A stretch of DNA of 64,000 bases from Trematomus loennbergii (GCA_012861695.1 JAAOOA010000116.1:25948970-26012969); one strand, 5' to 3'; positions 48,190 through 60,255 are shown, numbered from the stretch's first letter. Notes: generated by a model from the sequence alone, not told the origin. A program made the numbers and translations.

Positions 48190-50421
48190 TCAAGAGCATC
48201 CACAACGATCCACCACCATGGAAGGGATCTTGCCGTAGATGATCTGTTCTTTTCGGTTAAAGTAGAGCATGTTGATGGGCGACATCTTGGTGGGGGTGCA
48301 GCAAGGGCCTGCGGTCCCTCTGGGGTTGGCCTTGTTCACCAGGTGGGTGTGCGGATACTTCTGCAAGTGCATGTACTCACACTCCCCGGAGCAATAGTTG
48401 GCCTTGTAGCGCTTTGGGGCAATAATCCAGTCCCAGCCAAAGTCTTCAAAGTCCACAGTGAGCGGGTAGCGGCAGCAGCGGGACTCGGGAGAGTTCTCGT
48501 CACAGTCCAGGCCTGAGTCTCTCCTGAGGCGCTTGGGGCCCTCAGAGATCTTCACCTCCATGAACGGTTGCTAAAAACGAGAGATCATGTGTGAATACTT
48601 AGACATCAGCTTGGTTTCAGAAAAGGAAGGCGGGTGACAGCATTCATTTTACATCTTTTACTTTGGTGCCCTTTGGCAGCTGGTTTTTAAACACGGCACG
48701 GTAATATTATGAAACTTTGACTTTTTTAGGAAATTAAATCATATGATGGTTGGTTAGCCACAGCCGTCGAGGTATTCTAATTGCCCCAGAGCCCGGTGCC
48801 AGCTTTTGAGCTGTATGATAAGTGTTTGTCATTGATAGCAACAGTGTGTGTGTGTGTGTCTGTGCAGGCAATGTCTGATTTGCACAGTCACACAGAACAC
48901 TTTGAGGAATGTGGGGCAGGTGAACTTTTATGTAATCAAGCAATAAGATTTGAGGTTATTGTGGGCCGGGCATGTGTCCAAATGCAGGTGTGCGCCTGCA
49001 TGGAGTCTGTGTTGATTAACAGCTTTCAAAAGTCTTAAATCTTGATTCCCTTTCCGAGCAGTGAGATGCATGAATGTTTTACCACCTGCTGACTCTGCAA
49101 AGCCTCTCTGCACACTACTGCCTCAGGGCAGTAAGATACAGAATCCAAAATGTCTCTTTAAACAGAGTTAGAACTGGACTTTTAGAAATGAGCGATTGAT
49201 GATTGGTCCCAGATCTAATTCACCTGTTACAGCAGTAAATATAACATTTTGTGATGAGACAAACGGCTTGTTATCCCTTTAAGTAAAACAAACTTGACCA
49301 TAATCTTACAGTTTAATGTAAATTAAGGTTTAGCTCACCAGTCCCTCCTCTCCAGGCTCTGTGGAGGTCACGGCCAGATCATTTCCCCGCGAATCGAATG
49401 CGTTAATCTCGATGCCCCAGTTGGTCTCCGGCTGCCGCAGCCACACAGCCAGAACCTGTTTGACGTCTATACTCTGCCAAGAGCTGACCCCGGCATTCAC
49501 GTCGATCTTCAGGGAGCGGATGCGTATGTGCCTGCTCCCGTCTGTGACCGGCATCAGGCGGGAGATCTGCAGGAACACGGTGGTCGCCTCGTCCGCAGGG
49601 CGCAGATGCACCCATAGCTGAGCGCGCACTATGCGGTTGGCTTGAAACTTTTGAGCAAAAGAGAAAAAGCAGCACTTTGGTTCCCCATCCACTTGGGCGA
49701 CGGACTCGGCTGCAGAAAAGAAAGAGACAGAAAAACCTTTACAGACAGAAAATAGAATTCTTAACACGACATTTAAACTCTAGAAGTGGGCTGTTACAGT
49801 TCAAAAACCCTGACATTTGTGCGCGTAATGACCTGGCGTAATGACGCACTGACCCATACAACAGTTTCAAATCTAGATAATGTTGATACTTGCCCACTTT
49901 TATTATCAAAATCAGCTGAAGCTACGCGTTAAAAATGAACTGCGTCTCCCGTGCGGTCAGTCCCGTGCGTAAAACCCCATGTTGGAGACGTCTGAGCGCG
50001 TCCTTCTTATTATTAAAAAAAACAAACGAAATAAAGACTTACGTTCAGTGGCTATCATCATCATCGTCTCCGTGGTGGCATGCTCGTCGTCCTCCTCCAT
50101 AACCACCTCTCTGTTGTCATCTCCCAGCACGTCGTACTGGTCGAGGAGCTGCTGCAGCGGCGGCGCTTTGGGCAGGAGCTGCTTCACGATGTCTCGGCTG
50201 ATGTTCGGAGCTTCTTTCATCCGCAGTTTGCTCAAAATCTGAGATTTAATCGCGTTTAGTCTCATGGTTTTGATCTGCTGCCGGACATCGCAGGTGGCGC
50301 ACTGCTCCGCGTCCTCCGGGTTAGAGGCGGAGGGCTGCTGGTGCGTCTCTTGGTCACTCAGAACTACTGGACCCAAAGCAATGAGCAGGCTGAGATACAG
50401 CACAATCTGAGACAGATGCAT
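48190..50421 (-). CDS. mstn: Myostatin (growth/differentiation factor 8; mstn1/mstnb type)
   Basis: Secreted TGF-beta family inhibitor of muscle growth, complete at 376 residues. Minus-strand exons: 50421-50043, 49709-49339 and 48570-48190 (379 + 371 + 381 nt, a three-exon plan of the usual fish size), all GT-AG; introns of 333 and 768 bp. A signal peptide (about residues 1-22, [17 protein letters not shown]) precedes the propeptide with [20 protein letters not shown]. The furin-type site RLRR is at 264-267, followed by a 109-residue mature domain ([20 protein letters not shown] ... DRCGCS) with nine cysteines: the cystine knot plus the extra pair of this subfamily. The mature domain is almost invariant in vertebrates. 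No frameshift or stop. The order PMS1(+) then MSTN(-) matches the human arrangement. Expected expression is in muscle; a TATA box and E-boxes lie upstream. Confidence 0.98.
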
Positions 50422-50542
50422 TGTCTCTTAGGTGTTTGAGTTAAAAGGATCCCTGGGTGTGTGCTGGACCTGATGCGCGAGCGGACTGGGATGGATTAAT
50501 GTCCCACAATGATAGGCATCATACTTTATCAGCGCACACCTT

Positions 50543-50548
50543 TTTATA
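50543..50548 (-). promoter_or_regulatory. mstn TATA box
   Basis: The minus strand reads GGAGTATAAAAAGGTG about 120 bp upstream of the ATG, a good TATA box at the expected distance for a short 5' UTR. The start site would be near 50515 (inferred). Confidence 0.75.
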
Positions 50549-50674
50549 CTCCAACTTTAGCCTCTTTTGTGTCGTCAAAAACTATGATTGGCTGGACAGG
50601 CAACAATGAATTTTAACCGACTGACATGAACACTTTTTTTCGTTGTCAAACCATAAAGGGATGGAGGCTGTGAG

Positions 50675-50689
50675 CATGTGCAACACGTG
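50675..50689. promoter_or_regulatory. Pair of E-boxes upstream of mstn
   Basis: CATGTG (50675-50680) and CACGTG (50684-50689) lie about 130-145 bp upstream of the TATA box. Fish and mammal myostatin promoters are known to carry E-boxes that bind muscle bHLH factors. Function here is inferred. Confidence 0.45.
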
Positions 50690-51327
50690 TCCGCAGATAC
50701 ACAAATTCACTTTTCAGCACGGATTGCGCAATGAGCGGAGAGGCGCCCACGGACTGTCTGCGTTATATGTACTGTAACGTTTAGATGAACCTGATGAAGT
50801 TACATCACCACACATTAACACCAGACAACCAAATGTGGACTTCATAAATGGAAGTAGCACCATACTCGGATCAGAGTGTAGCCTAATACGTGTTTGAGTT
50901 CGCACGTTGAGAAAGATACAACCTAAAATGTTTGTGTCAAAAGTGTTTTAACAGTGAACTCTGAGGACAGGTATGTGCGGCTGGGCCAGCATGTTCATGG
51001 AAATACATTTTATTAAGAGCTTTTATTTAAATTTATAAACATAATGTTATAGTATTTCTTCAAAATTGTTATTCAAATGTTCTTCAATTTTATAGTCATG
51101 TTTCTTGATTTGTGGATGGGCTTTTATTTGTATACACATGCCATTTACAATTTTTGTAAACTCCCTTTCAAGTCTTTTTATACCATTATTGGCCCATGTC
51201 AATTCGGAACTGATGCATCTTTCCATGTTCAGGATTTAAAAAATAAATCAGCAACGATAAAGAAAGAAACCTTAATCCTCTTGTGTAAGTCGTTGTTGGT
51301 GAAACCAGGGAGTAGAATATGAGAGGA

Positions 51328-51344
51328 TAGCGCCACCGTGTGGC
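51328..51344 (-). promoter_or_regulatory. CTCF-like motif
   Basis: The minus strand reads CCACACGGTGGCGCTA, one mismatch from the CTCF core (CCNCNAGGTGGCGC). It lies about 0.9 kb upstream of mstn. Confidence 0.3.
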
Positions 51345-51559
51345 AAGGACACATCATCCATGACACCTGTCATCATCAACAACAAGCAATCACATGGCGA
51401 CCTGAACATGGGTGGAGAAATGAAATACAGTCAGGAACAGAGCCAAGCTTCGAACACTTGGCTAGATAAATACGGGGATTGATAAACCATTTATTATTAC
51501 TCTTACATCTGAATGTATAAAAGGCTACTAAATACATAATGTAAAGAAATAATTAATAT

Positions 51560-52930
51560 TGTACAAATGTTTTTAATGTTGTGACATTTTTCCTGATATT
51601 TTCAAAATTCTATATGGTTGCTTTTTAAAATATTTTCTGAAATTGTATACCATGAATGCTTCCTGATATTCGACATTATATGCTATGACTTTTTCAAAAA
51701 ACAATACCAGGTTTTGTCATGATCATTTCAATATTCTACTTTTTACCTCATACTACTGTATAATGTATTTGTTCCTCTTTTCCAACATATTATACATACA
51801 TACTGTCTTTAATTTGACATGGTGTACTATGACTTTAATTTACCTTTTCAAAACATACTATACTTTTACTTTTTCAACATAATTTGACATGCTATACTAT
51901 AACTGTATGCATCATATTTACAACCTACTATGTAACGCGACTTTTCCACGTTTTTCATTTTTCATTTTTATACATTCTATACCATGACTTTTTTTCATGA
52001 TAATCTACTTTCATACTATACTTTGACTTTTGTCCGTTTCATTACATTTCAACACACTACACTATACATGTTGTAATGATATTTTCAACATATAGGATAT
52101 ACTTTATATTTTTTGACAACTATTCTATGACTTTTTAACAAATGTTTTGACATGGTACACTGACCTTTTTCATTATATTTCAAGACTTTTTTCGATACAC
52201 GGGCCAAATCCGGCCCCGGGGTGATATTTACTGGCCCTTTGAGTATAATGTTAAAAAGTAATCCATTTTTTTTTTTAAGATTTTTTTTTTTTGTGCCATA
52301 GATCCTTTATTCCAGAGAGGGTGTTACATTGAGAGATAGAGGGGTAGACAATGCCTGAAAACTTCGACGGGCTCGGGTTTCGAACCCACCTACTATACTG
52401 TAGTGACAACTCCTGTCATTGATTGCATCTCTGCGTGAATGATTAGATCATTTCACCTAAATGAAATCAAATGAAACATGTAGGCCTACTGAGTTCTGAA
52501 CTTGCCATTTAGATCTATAAAGGCCTTGGGGCTATGTTGTTTGATTGAATTAAACACAATATATGCACTCCACTATGCTGTTGTAGTATTTACTGTATCT
52601 GAAGCTCTTAAATATGATTGCTCATATTTCAAGCCATCTTTTTCCCGGCCCCTTGCTTTGGATCATTTTCATCAACCGGCCCCCATTCCAAACTAATTGA
52701 ATAGCCCTGCACTACACTATTCCTTTTCCCATACATTGACATACCATACTATAGATTTTTCAACATTATTTGCTTTGACTTTTATTAAAGATAGTTTCAC
52801 CATACTATACAAATGTATACTTTTTTATTTCACGTGTTACTACAAACACTACTATTTGTTGACATACTATGCCAAGACTTTTTCATGATATTTTCAACGT
52901 ACTTATACTCTCTTGTTTTTCAAACCTTTT
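51560..52930. repeat. Decayed minisatellite of ACTATGACTTTTTCAACATA-type units, split by a hAT element
   Basis: Phrases such as CATACTATACTTTTACTTTTTC, GCTATGACTTTTTC, CATGATATTTTCAA and GACATACTATGCCAAGACTT recur dozens of times at irregular 25-40 bp spacing on both sides of the hAT copy at 52201-52709. This is an old, degenerate array; units are too diverged for an exact period. Confidence 0.7.
52201..52709. mobile_element. hAT element copy B, lacking the left terminal repeat
   Basis: Closely similar to copy A at 43450-44209, without its nested insertion. It begins inside the element (GGGCCAAATCCGGCCCCGGG), so about 20 bp of the left end are missing, and ends with the intact CTAATTGAATAGCCCTG. 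It sits in the middle of the decayed minisatellite. Confidence 0.85.
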
Positions 52931-53076
52931 GAATTTCACAACATAAAGATGGTGGCATTCAATGTGACTGCATCTCAGCGGTCGCTTGTATAGTTTAGTG
53001 TGTGTTCTCTTTGGCTAAGCTCCAATACACCTTGGTAAACAACAGACACTGAGTGAATGATAGCGTTATAATGCAA

Positions 53077-54167
53077 CCAGAGGCCTGTACTACGAAGCCG
53101 GATTTTCGCTTAGCCGGCTGACTTCAGGGAAAACTCGGGCTTTCCGGTCCTACGACGCTGGTTCTCTTTTTAGCGGGCTAGATCTCCATGGTAACTTATG
53201 CTGAGCGGCTAACCTCCTCGGGAGGAGGTTAGGTTGCAGGCTAAGAGATTAACTCAGTGAAAGCACCGCCTGCTGACCAATCAGAGCTCCGTGTGTGCGG
53301 AGTTTAAAGCGATCAAGTCATATTACAGGATAGAGGAAATACAGAAAAAACTGCCGTTACAGGAAAGACGGCCGGCAAAAATCAACTGACTGTGTGAACG
53401 TGAAAATTAATAGAATATCCCCTCCCATCTTCAGAGCAATCTGACTATTATAACATTAGCGTTAAGAAAGCTTACTTAAATATCTGCCACAACATAAGTA
53501 ACCGGATCAGAGTAACATTAAGTACAGTCCGCGGCACTGTGAGTGCAGACGTCGATGTGTCCCATTATCATTCATATCATATCACATAATAATGTATCAT
53601 ATATTTCCTTATCTGAGTCAGCTTCTTGAGCCGTATCTGGCCGTGCAACACTCACAGTGTCACATACTGTATGCAGAAGTATTATTTTAAGCAACACATT
53701 AAGTTGACGAAACACTCGAGTCAAATGTAATTAAAGTCAGATCCACTCGTGTCTTATACGGGGCAGTGATATTATAAACCTGTTAATGTACGCATTCAAA
53801 TGCTTTTTCTTTTACCAGCTGTATTCACCTTGCAGCTGCAGCTATGTGGCTTTTATCCTGGATAAAGTGTTTAAGTCATGGATGTTTAAAGTTTAACTTC
53901 TTCATATTTGACTAATATTAAAGTTCACTTTTCATTCAGGAAGTATGACGCTTGTCCATGTTTGAGATTGGTCGAATGCTCCAAATACCACCCCTTTCAT
54001 GTGAACGCGCACCTAACTAGATAGGACACGGCTGGCTTAAGCGATCCACTTGATAACCAGCGTCGTAGTACAGTTTAGCGAGAGCGCGTATGTTTTGGAT
54101 TGGGCCAACCGGCTAACTCAAACATATCCAGGTTAGGAAAATCCGGCTTCGTAGTACAGGCCTCTGG
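53077..54167. mobile_element. DNA transposon with ~32-bp perfect inverted repeats
   Basis: Left CCAGAGGCCTGTACTACGAA plus GCCGGATTTTC is matched exactly, inverted, by the right end (GAAAATCCGGCTTCGTAG through CTCTGG). It is 1.09 kb long. Internal inverted segments include a GCTAACCTCCTCGGGAGGAGG hairpin near 53208. No transposase frame. The ends resemble fish Harbinger/ISL2EU-type elements, but the target duplication is unclear. Confidence 0.8.
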
Positions 54168-54764
54168 ACTATCCATTTATTCATTTCTAAGATCAACAAA
54201 GTAATATACCCAGTAATAAAAACAAACTAAACACATAATGGGAGAGCTGTTTAAAGAGAGTAAAGGCAAGATACAGAACCTACAATTGAACTGAAAATGT
54301 GTAACTCTTGCAGCCACAGAGTGATGAGTACAGTTAAGGACCTAAGAGCTTAGGTCTGAATAATAGAATTATTTATTTATTTTTAAGTTAAAGCTCCCCT
54401 GTCATGCTTTTCCGGTTATTACCCGTCCCCTTGTGTGTTATGAAGGTTTTTATGCATGTAAACGGTGTGCAGAGTCAAAACCCTCAAAGTACACCCTGTA
54501 GCGAGTAAAACTCTAACACAGAAAATACCTCCCCAAAACGCCTCGTTGGAGATACGTCACTGCCCATTTGAGTCTTCCATTTAGTTCCGGGTACGGCATG
54601 ATGTCATGCGGTACCCGGAACAAAATGGACCAATCCGGAAGAGCTATGGTCACACCCAGCGGCGCTGGCCGCACCCTCTGCCAGCCTAACATTTACTGTT
54701 GGAAGCTCTGGTTCAGTTCACAATCGATCCAGTCATGCCAATGCCAAGGACCTGTTTCCTGAAA

Positions 54765-54985
54765 TGTGAGGAGAAATCTGAGCTGTTTGTCCTACCGACG
54801 GAAGAACCACGACGAAGTCAGTGGTTGAAATTTTTTTAACACTGTTCCTTCAGAGGTTCGAAGAACGTTACTGTGTGCGCGGCATTTCACAGACGAAAGC
54901 TTCCAAAACATTGCCCAGTTTGAGGCCGGATATGCACAGCATTTGAAACTGAAGGACGATGCTATTCCTAGTTTGTTTGGACCGT
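54765..54985 (+). pseudogene. THAP zinc-finger domain remnant of a transposase
   Basis: With a frame break at about 54836, the strand reads LFVLPTEEPRRSQWLKFF, then EVRRTLLCARHFTDESFQNI, AQFEAGYAQHLKLKDDAIPS and LFGPFG. This is the second half of a THAP finger: the W of the WL(K/R) segment, the C-x-x-HF zinc ligands, and the L-K-x-x-A-(V/I)-P-(S/T)-(L/I)-F ending. The N-terminal zinc cysteines are not clear. The frame break and missing downstream exons mark it as dead. Confidence 0.75.
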
Positions 54986-55122
54986 TTGGAGCAGGGGAAG
55001 ATTCGGGTACACAACCTGTAAGTTTGCATTGTTATTTGTGTATTTATCAAACAAGACTGTTTAAATGTATAAACTGTGTCGGACTGCTAAGCCATTGACA
55101 CAGTGCTAACTGTGCTAACTAA

Positions 55123-55823
55123 GTTGCTAGCGTTTCCATATATCAACTCTAATATCAGCAGATGGCCTTGCATACAGTACATGTATCTCATAGCAGGAGA
55201 ATGTCTGCATTCACACACGAAATACTCATAGACAGTATACTCCGGGTGATTTGCCGTACGGTCAGTCGCGAAACGTAATTACATTATAGCTGGCGTAGCG
55301 TGTATGCTACCGAGCTAACCAACGGAGCTAGACATGGGTTTGCTCGGGAATTTTTTTTGTTATGCCAGCTACAATGAATGTAGCAGACTACCCGTATAAG
55401 ATTGCAATTGTAAACACGTTCTTGCTAGCCTAATATGAATCACTAGCTTTTGTTCATAGTGGTTTTATTACACTAAACAAGCCCAGCTTACTGGGCTAAC
55501 GACGTTGCTAGCGTTTAAATATATCAACTACAATGTCAGCAGATGGCCTTACATGTTTGTCATGGCAGGAGAATGTCTGCAGTCACACACGGAATACTCA
55601 TACAGTATACTCCGGGTGATTTACCGTACATTGTGACAGTACATGTACATACTGCATGTATAGCTAACGAGGCTAGCTATACATGCTAGCGCAAAACAAT
55701 GTATTCATGCCAGTTACAATGAATGACCGAACGTAGCAGACTACCCGTATAAGATTGCAATTATAAACACGTTATTGCTAGCCTAATATGAACCACTAGC
55801 TTTTGTTCATAGTAGTTTTATTA
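55123..55823. repeat. Two-unit direct duplication (~350 bp each) inside the Kolobok element
   Basis: Units at about 55123-55483 and 55504-55823 share GTTGCTAGCGTTT, CAGCAGATGGCCTT, AGTATACTCCGGGTGATTT, ACTACCCGTATAAGATTGCA and CTAGCTTTTGTTCATAGT in the same order. Moderate divergence shows that the duplication is old. Confidence 0.85.
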
Positions 55824-56320
55824 CACTACATTATAGTTGCCGTTCCTCCGAGCTAGCGTTCATATCGTGTTAGCTACCAAAGTAAACAAAGCTAGGTTAG
55901 CATATTAGCTGGCAAGCTTACTGTGTTCATTAGATAGACTCCTACCACAACTACTACTAACGAATCTAAAACAACTAAGTTTCTCTAATATTTTGTGATT
56001 TGCATTTGATTTCGTCCAGCCAGATCCTGCCGGACAATACATGACGGGACTACCACACTGATGCATCGTCCTAAAAAGCCCGGCTGCGATAGGCAAGATG
56101 CCGACAACGGGGAGGAATTGATGATATACCGTGTATATATGTATATTTATGTTCATTTTGTACATTTCTAAAAATAAAGTTTAATGGAAATACTTAGTAG
56201 GCCTATCCTTTCTTCCCTGAATTATTTGCTCCTATAACATATCATTCATATATAGCAAACCATGATTTGATTTCTCATCAAACAGTAGTAGTTTATTACA
56301 GGTAAAAATAACTTACTCTT

Positions 56321-56620
56321 TGTTATGACCGGCTCGTAGGCCACAACGGAAAGACAAGGAGACATACACGAGTTTACAAAAACCACGCACATTTATTGTG
56401 GTAAATGCAGAGATAGGTGGTCGAGGGGAGAGGATCGCCGAGTTCGTCCTTCTGCAGCCGCTTTGGAGAGAGACAGGGGCCGCCGTGTGACTCCGGGCAG
56501 CTGGGCTTAATAGCACCTCGGCTCCGGCCAGGTGTCCGTGATCGCGCTGATTAGCCTCTTCAGCTCCACCCCATCGTAAGACCTGCAACACACCTGCACA
56601 AAGGCCCTGGGGCCGTCACA
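56321..56620 (-). mobile_element. Solo LTR of an LTR retrotransposon, nested in the Kolobok element
   Basis: It is 300 bp long. Read on the minus strand it starts TGTGACGGCCCCAGGGCC and ends GGCCGGTC-ATAACA-like (5'-TG...CA-3'). It has a TATTAAG box and AATAAATG in the right order for promoter and polyadenylation signals. CTCTT flanks both sides (56316-56320 and 56621-56625), a perfect 5-bp target duplication. No internal retroviral-type genes remain. The family is not assigned. Confidence 0.88.
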
Positions 56621-57011
56621 CTCTTCTATAACAACAGTTGTAGGTACAGTTCGGTTAGTTAGCGTATAAAATATACGGCTGTACCGACGCCATTATAAGA
56701 CTGATGTTCCCGAGAGCGAGCCGAAAAAAGCACTGTTAGACATGGGCGGAGCCTCTCTGGTGGTTGACTAATCAGAACAGAGTGGCCGAGCTGACCAATC
56801 GGAGCACACTAGGCTCACAGGGAGGGGGGGGCAAGAGCTCCAACGAGTCGTTTAGTGGAGAGAGTGAATACTGCTGAATACACATACTTTACAGAGATGC
56901 TGTATGCGAAACCAATGTGAGTTTGGAAAATTGCACAGTATAAATCTATTTTAGTATACCTCAACAATGTAATTATGATCAGTGGAAATGGCCATGACAT
57001 GGGCCCTTTAA

Positions 57012-57790
57012 CCATTTACCTTGTTACGGCTATTTGTGTTCCTGTGCCCTTTTCCCTCCAGTAGATCTGCCCAGGTGTGCTGCATGGCTGTAACGAGGCG
57101 CATGGCGAGGTGCACCTGGGAAGGAAGAGCTCCAGAGCTCCAGAGCTCCAGAGCAGCAGAAGAGGAGGCCGCTGGACTGCTGGGTTTCTGCCTTTCAGCC
57201 TGGGATTCATATTTGTACATTTTGCATGTTTCATTACAATTAATCCTATGGATTTGATTATTTAAAGGAGTCTTTATGTGGTGTATTTGGTGGAATTGTG
57301 TTAGCCCTAAGGGTTGGGCTTAACAACCTAATTCTTATTTAACAATTTACCTGAATCATTTGAAAATGGTGTTATGGTTGCACTGTGAGCGTATTTTTAA
57401 AATAAGAGCTCTGTACAAAACATAATAATAAAACAATATGAATATATGTGCCTCTTGATTTTTCAACAGAGAATATCAACAGCAGCATACAGTAAGCCTT
57501 AGAAACCCAACAGAGACATTTCCTCTAGTGTTGACTTTTTATCTAAAACAACTTCATAGTTGGATCCTGAAAACATTAAAGAAATGTATATTTACCTTTT
57601 AAGTGAGAGGTCCCACTTGTCCTCGGGCCCCTCCCCTCTGCTAAAAAGAAAGAGAATAAGGGTTCAAATGTTAAAATAACTGTGAACAGATGAACTGAAC
57701 ATCGAAAAATCTGGTAATAGCATTTAATATTTAGATTTAACTTTTTGCACGAGGTAACGCTTAGTTTGCCCTCCCTCATGTCTCCCCTCC
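57012..57790. other. Intergenic, with a small AGAGCTCC tandem repeat
   Basis: Three tandem copies of CCAGAGCTC-type units at 57127-57155. GC-richer than its surroundings to about 57200, then AT-rich. No family recognised. Confidence 0.4.
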
Positions 57791-57892
57791 TCTCCTCACC
57801 TGTCTATACCTCTTAATGTCTTTCATTTTGTAAAGCACTTTGAATTGCCTTGTGTTGAAAGGTGCTATATAAATAAACTGCCTTGCCTATAA
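57790..57892 (+). mobile_element. 3' tail of a non-LTR retroelement
   Basis: TTTGTAAAGCACTTTGAATT, then GGTGCTATATAAATAAACTG and CCTTGCC, a frequent fish LINE/SINE 3' end. Upstream part not identified. Confidence 0.5.
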
Positions 57893-59054
57893 AATAAACA
57901 AATGCAGACACGTAAAAAAAGGTGAAATGTTAAAAAATATATTTACCTTTGATATGAGAAGGTGCCCTCCCCGCCCCGCCTCTCCTCTGCTCTATACTCT
58001 TCTCCTTTTCTCTTTCTCTTCTCTTTCTTCTTCCCCTTACCGATTTTCTAGTCTCTTTCTGTGTCTTTGTCTCTTCCCTATTCGTCTGTTACATTTTCTC
58101 TCTATTTCAAATTAAACAACCCTTTCCTGCCATGTAGACCTCTCTAATGGGGTTTAGCTTTTTAACACCTTGCTTATTATACCATTACACTTATTCCCCA
58201 CGTACCCTCCAGTGTGGCCCCTGCTCTGTGGTCCTTGTCACTGCAGACTATTCTTGGTCCCAGATCCCCCCCAAAGCTGTGCAGACACCCTGCATTTCAA
58301 TGAACATTTCTTGGAGCATTTGTTAGAAATTATACTTTGGAAAAGTAATATGGATCAGCCATTTGAAAAAGTGGTGGGGACATGTCCCCAATGTCCCTGA
58401 TGTAAATGACACCTATGTCCCCAACACTGGTGCTGAGTACTTTAAAGGTCTCCTATTATACTATTTTTAGGCATACATTATAGGTCTCAGATACATAAAA
58501 AACATGTCTATGAAGTGTTTTGCTCAAAATACCAAACAGATCACCCATTTTAAAGAGAGAGCTCAGGAGAATTCTAGATGGTAAACGCTGCCGTGAATAA
58601 ACGCCATATTATGTTCCAAACCACATCAAGGATTATTTCTGAAACAGTATGGAGCTCAAATGCTTTTCTCTCATGGGTGGGTTTACCACAAGGTGAGTAC
58701 CTTTTTATATCCTGTTTTTTTACTCATAAGGTGCGTTCACACCGGAGTACTTTGGTGTACTTTTCCCACAATAGTTCATCAGAACTACGATATATTTGCG
58801 TTCACACCAAAAAGCCCCAGGAACTACTTTAGCTCAACTTAGTTCGCGAGACTCGCTTTTCAGTCCCTGCTAGAGAGCAGGGTCTATCGTGGGAGAAAGT
58901 AGTTCCTACGTCTGATTGGCTGTGCGGAATGCAAACCACGCCCGTTTGACTCTGAATTTTTTGTTGTAAGCCGCCATTGTATTTCCTCGCTTCGCAGCAC
59001 ACACGAAGAGATTCCTTTTGTGAAAGCAGTTATTATAGCAACACTAAATAAATC

Positions 59055-59993
59055 AATTGGAGCGGTGGAGTGATGAGGATGTGTCTGCGCTTCTGGCGAT
59101 TGACTCGGAGGACGCGAAGCGCCACATTCCGAAGCTTCTACTGAATGCAGTTTCTGTAGCTCTGCAAAGTTAGCAGACCTGGCAAAGTAATGTCGGGACG
59201 ACTACCAAGGTAAAATAAAATACATGCACTGCACTGTTTTAATCTGCACAATACTGGTCTTAGATGTACTTTTATTTGCTCAGTAGATCGAGCTAGCCAT
59301 GGTAGAACTTGATAACGTTAGGTCCAAGCTGGCTAATAACATCTAGCTAGCTAGCTATTCTCAACCATGCCTGCTATGAACACGTTTTGACTTGTGAATA
59401 AGTGTGCAATGTTCTGTAATTTGCTTCACTAACTCATGGCACTAATCGTGTGTTTCAGGCGAGGTGTTTCTCTCAGGATTAGAAACTAGTTTTCCCCTCC
59501 GGGATAAAAACGAGAATATAACGTTAGCAATTAGCATGCTAGCTGGACATAATGCTACCTCTGTGGCTAATGCATAGAGGTAAACAATAGATTGTAGTTG
59601 AAGTAATTTCAAGTAATTTGCAACATTCATTCTACATGTTAATGGTAAAAGCTTAAACAGTTGATTACCTGCATGCCACAAAGACTGATGTTCTAATATT
59701 TTTGCACATTTAAGTAGAAAGTAGAAGCCCACAGTGATGACTCTGACGTGGGGGGCTCTCTGTTATGGGCTGCTCCCCTTCTGGTATTTGGACAATGTTG
59801 TGTCGTTGTTGCGATTAAACTGATCTTGTATCTTGCATATTTCACCTTAGGAAAGTGGGCACGCGATGACAGCTTCCTTGACACCATGGACTGCCGTGCT
59901 ATGGTCAGCAAGGAGAATGAGGACCTGCGTGCCAAGGAGATGCACGACGAACGGCTGCTGCATTCACACAAGGCCCAGGAATCGGACGACTAG
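59055..59993 (+). pseudogene. Myb/SANT-like accessory gene fragment of the nested Harbinger element
   Basis: From about 59062 the strand encodes RWSDEDVSALLAIDSEDAKR, a stop after VSVALQS, and then CRDDYQ before a GT donor (about 59210), a decayed Myb/SANT-like domain. An acceptor at about 59850 opens a final exon ending KENEDLRAKEMHDERLLHSH and QESDD with stop TAG at 59991-59993. The in-frame stop in the domain argues against function. Confidence 0.5.
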
Positions 59994-60134
59994 CCGCTCA
60001 TGGTGCCAGGTGGAGCAACAAAATACCTTTCAGGCTGGGCTTCTGGAAGTGCTAAGCGAGCTGATTACATCCAACAGGCCTTCAATACAAAAATTAAGAA
60101 AAACATGTCGTTGATAAACTGTACAATGACTTGT

Positions 60135-60255
60135 TGGGAGGCGTGTGGTGCGTTGGTGTTCGGATCAGGGGAGCACAGGTTCAAACCCCACTGCAGTCAG
60201 GATGTCGTTGTGTCCCTGGGCAAGACACTTCACCCCAAATTGCCTACACCTGGGA
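60135..60255 (+). mobile_element. SINE fragment (tRNA-like/V-type domain)
   Basis: GGGGAGCACAGGTTCAAACCCC resembles a tRNA-derived B box, and GTCCCTGGGCAAGACACTTC with CCCCAAATTGCC is close to the conserved central domain of fish V-SINEs. Short and truncated. Confidence 0.5.

Larger units (their letters stand above)
54388..57011 (+). mobile_element. Kolobok-type TTAA transposon, degenerate, with THAP remnant
   Basis: TTAA (54388-54391) and TTAA (57008-57011) bracket ends that pair as inverted repeats: TTAAAGCTCCCCTGTCATG against the reversed TTAAAGGGCCCATGTCATGG. The element holds a THAP-domain fragment, a 2 x ~0.35 kb tandem duplication and a solo LTR. A TTAA target plus a THAP domain is the hallmark of the Kolobok superfamily; the catalytic region of the transposase is gone. 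Confidence 0.75.

Noticed and set aside
52360..52400. Possible tRNA gene suggested by GGTTTCGAACCC
   Set aside because: No acceptor stem, D-arm or anticodon arm can be folded around it, and the same string occurs in both hAT copies. It is treated as a captured B-box-like motif.
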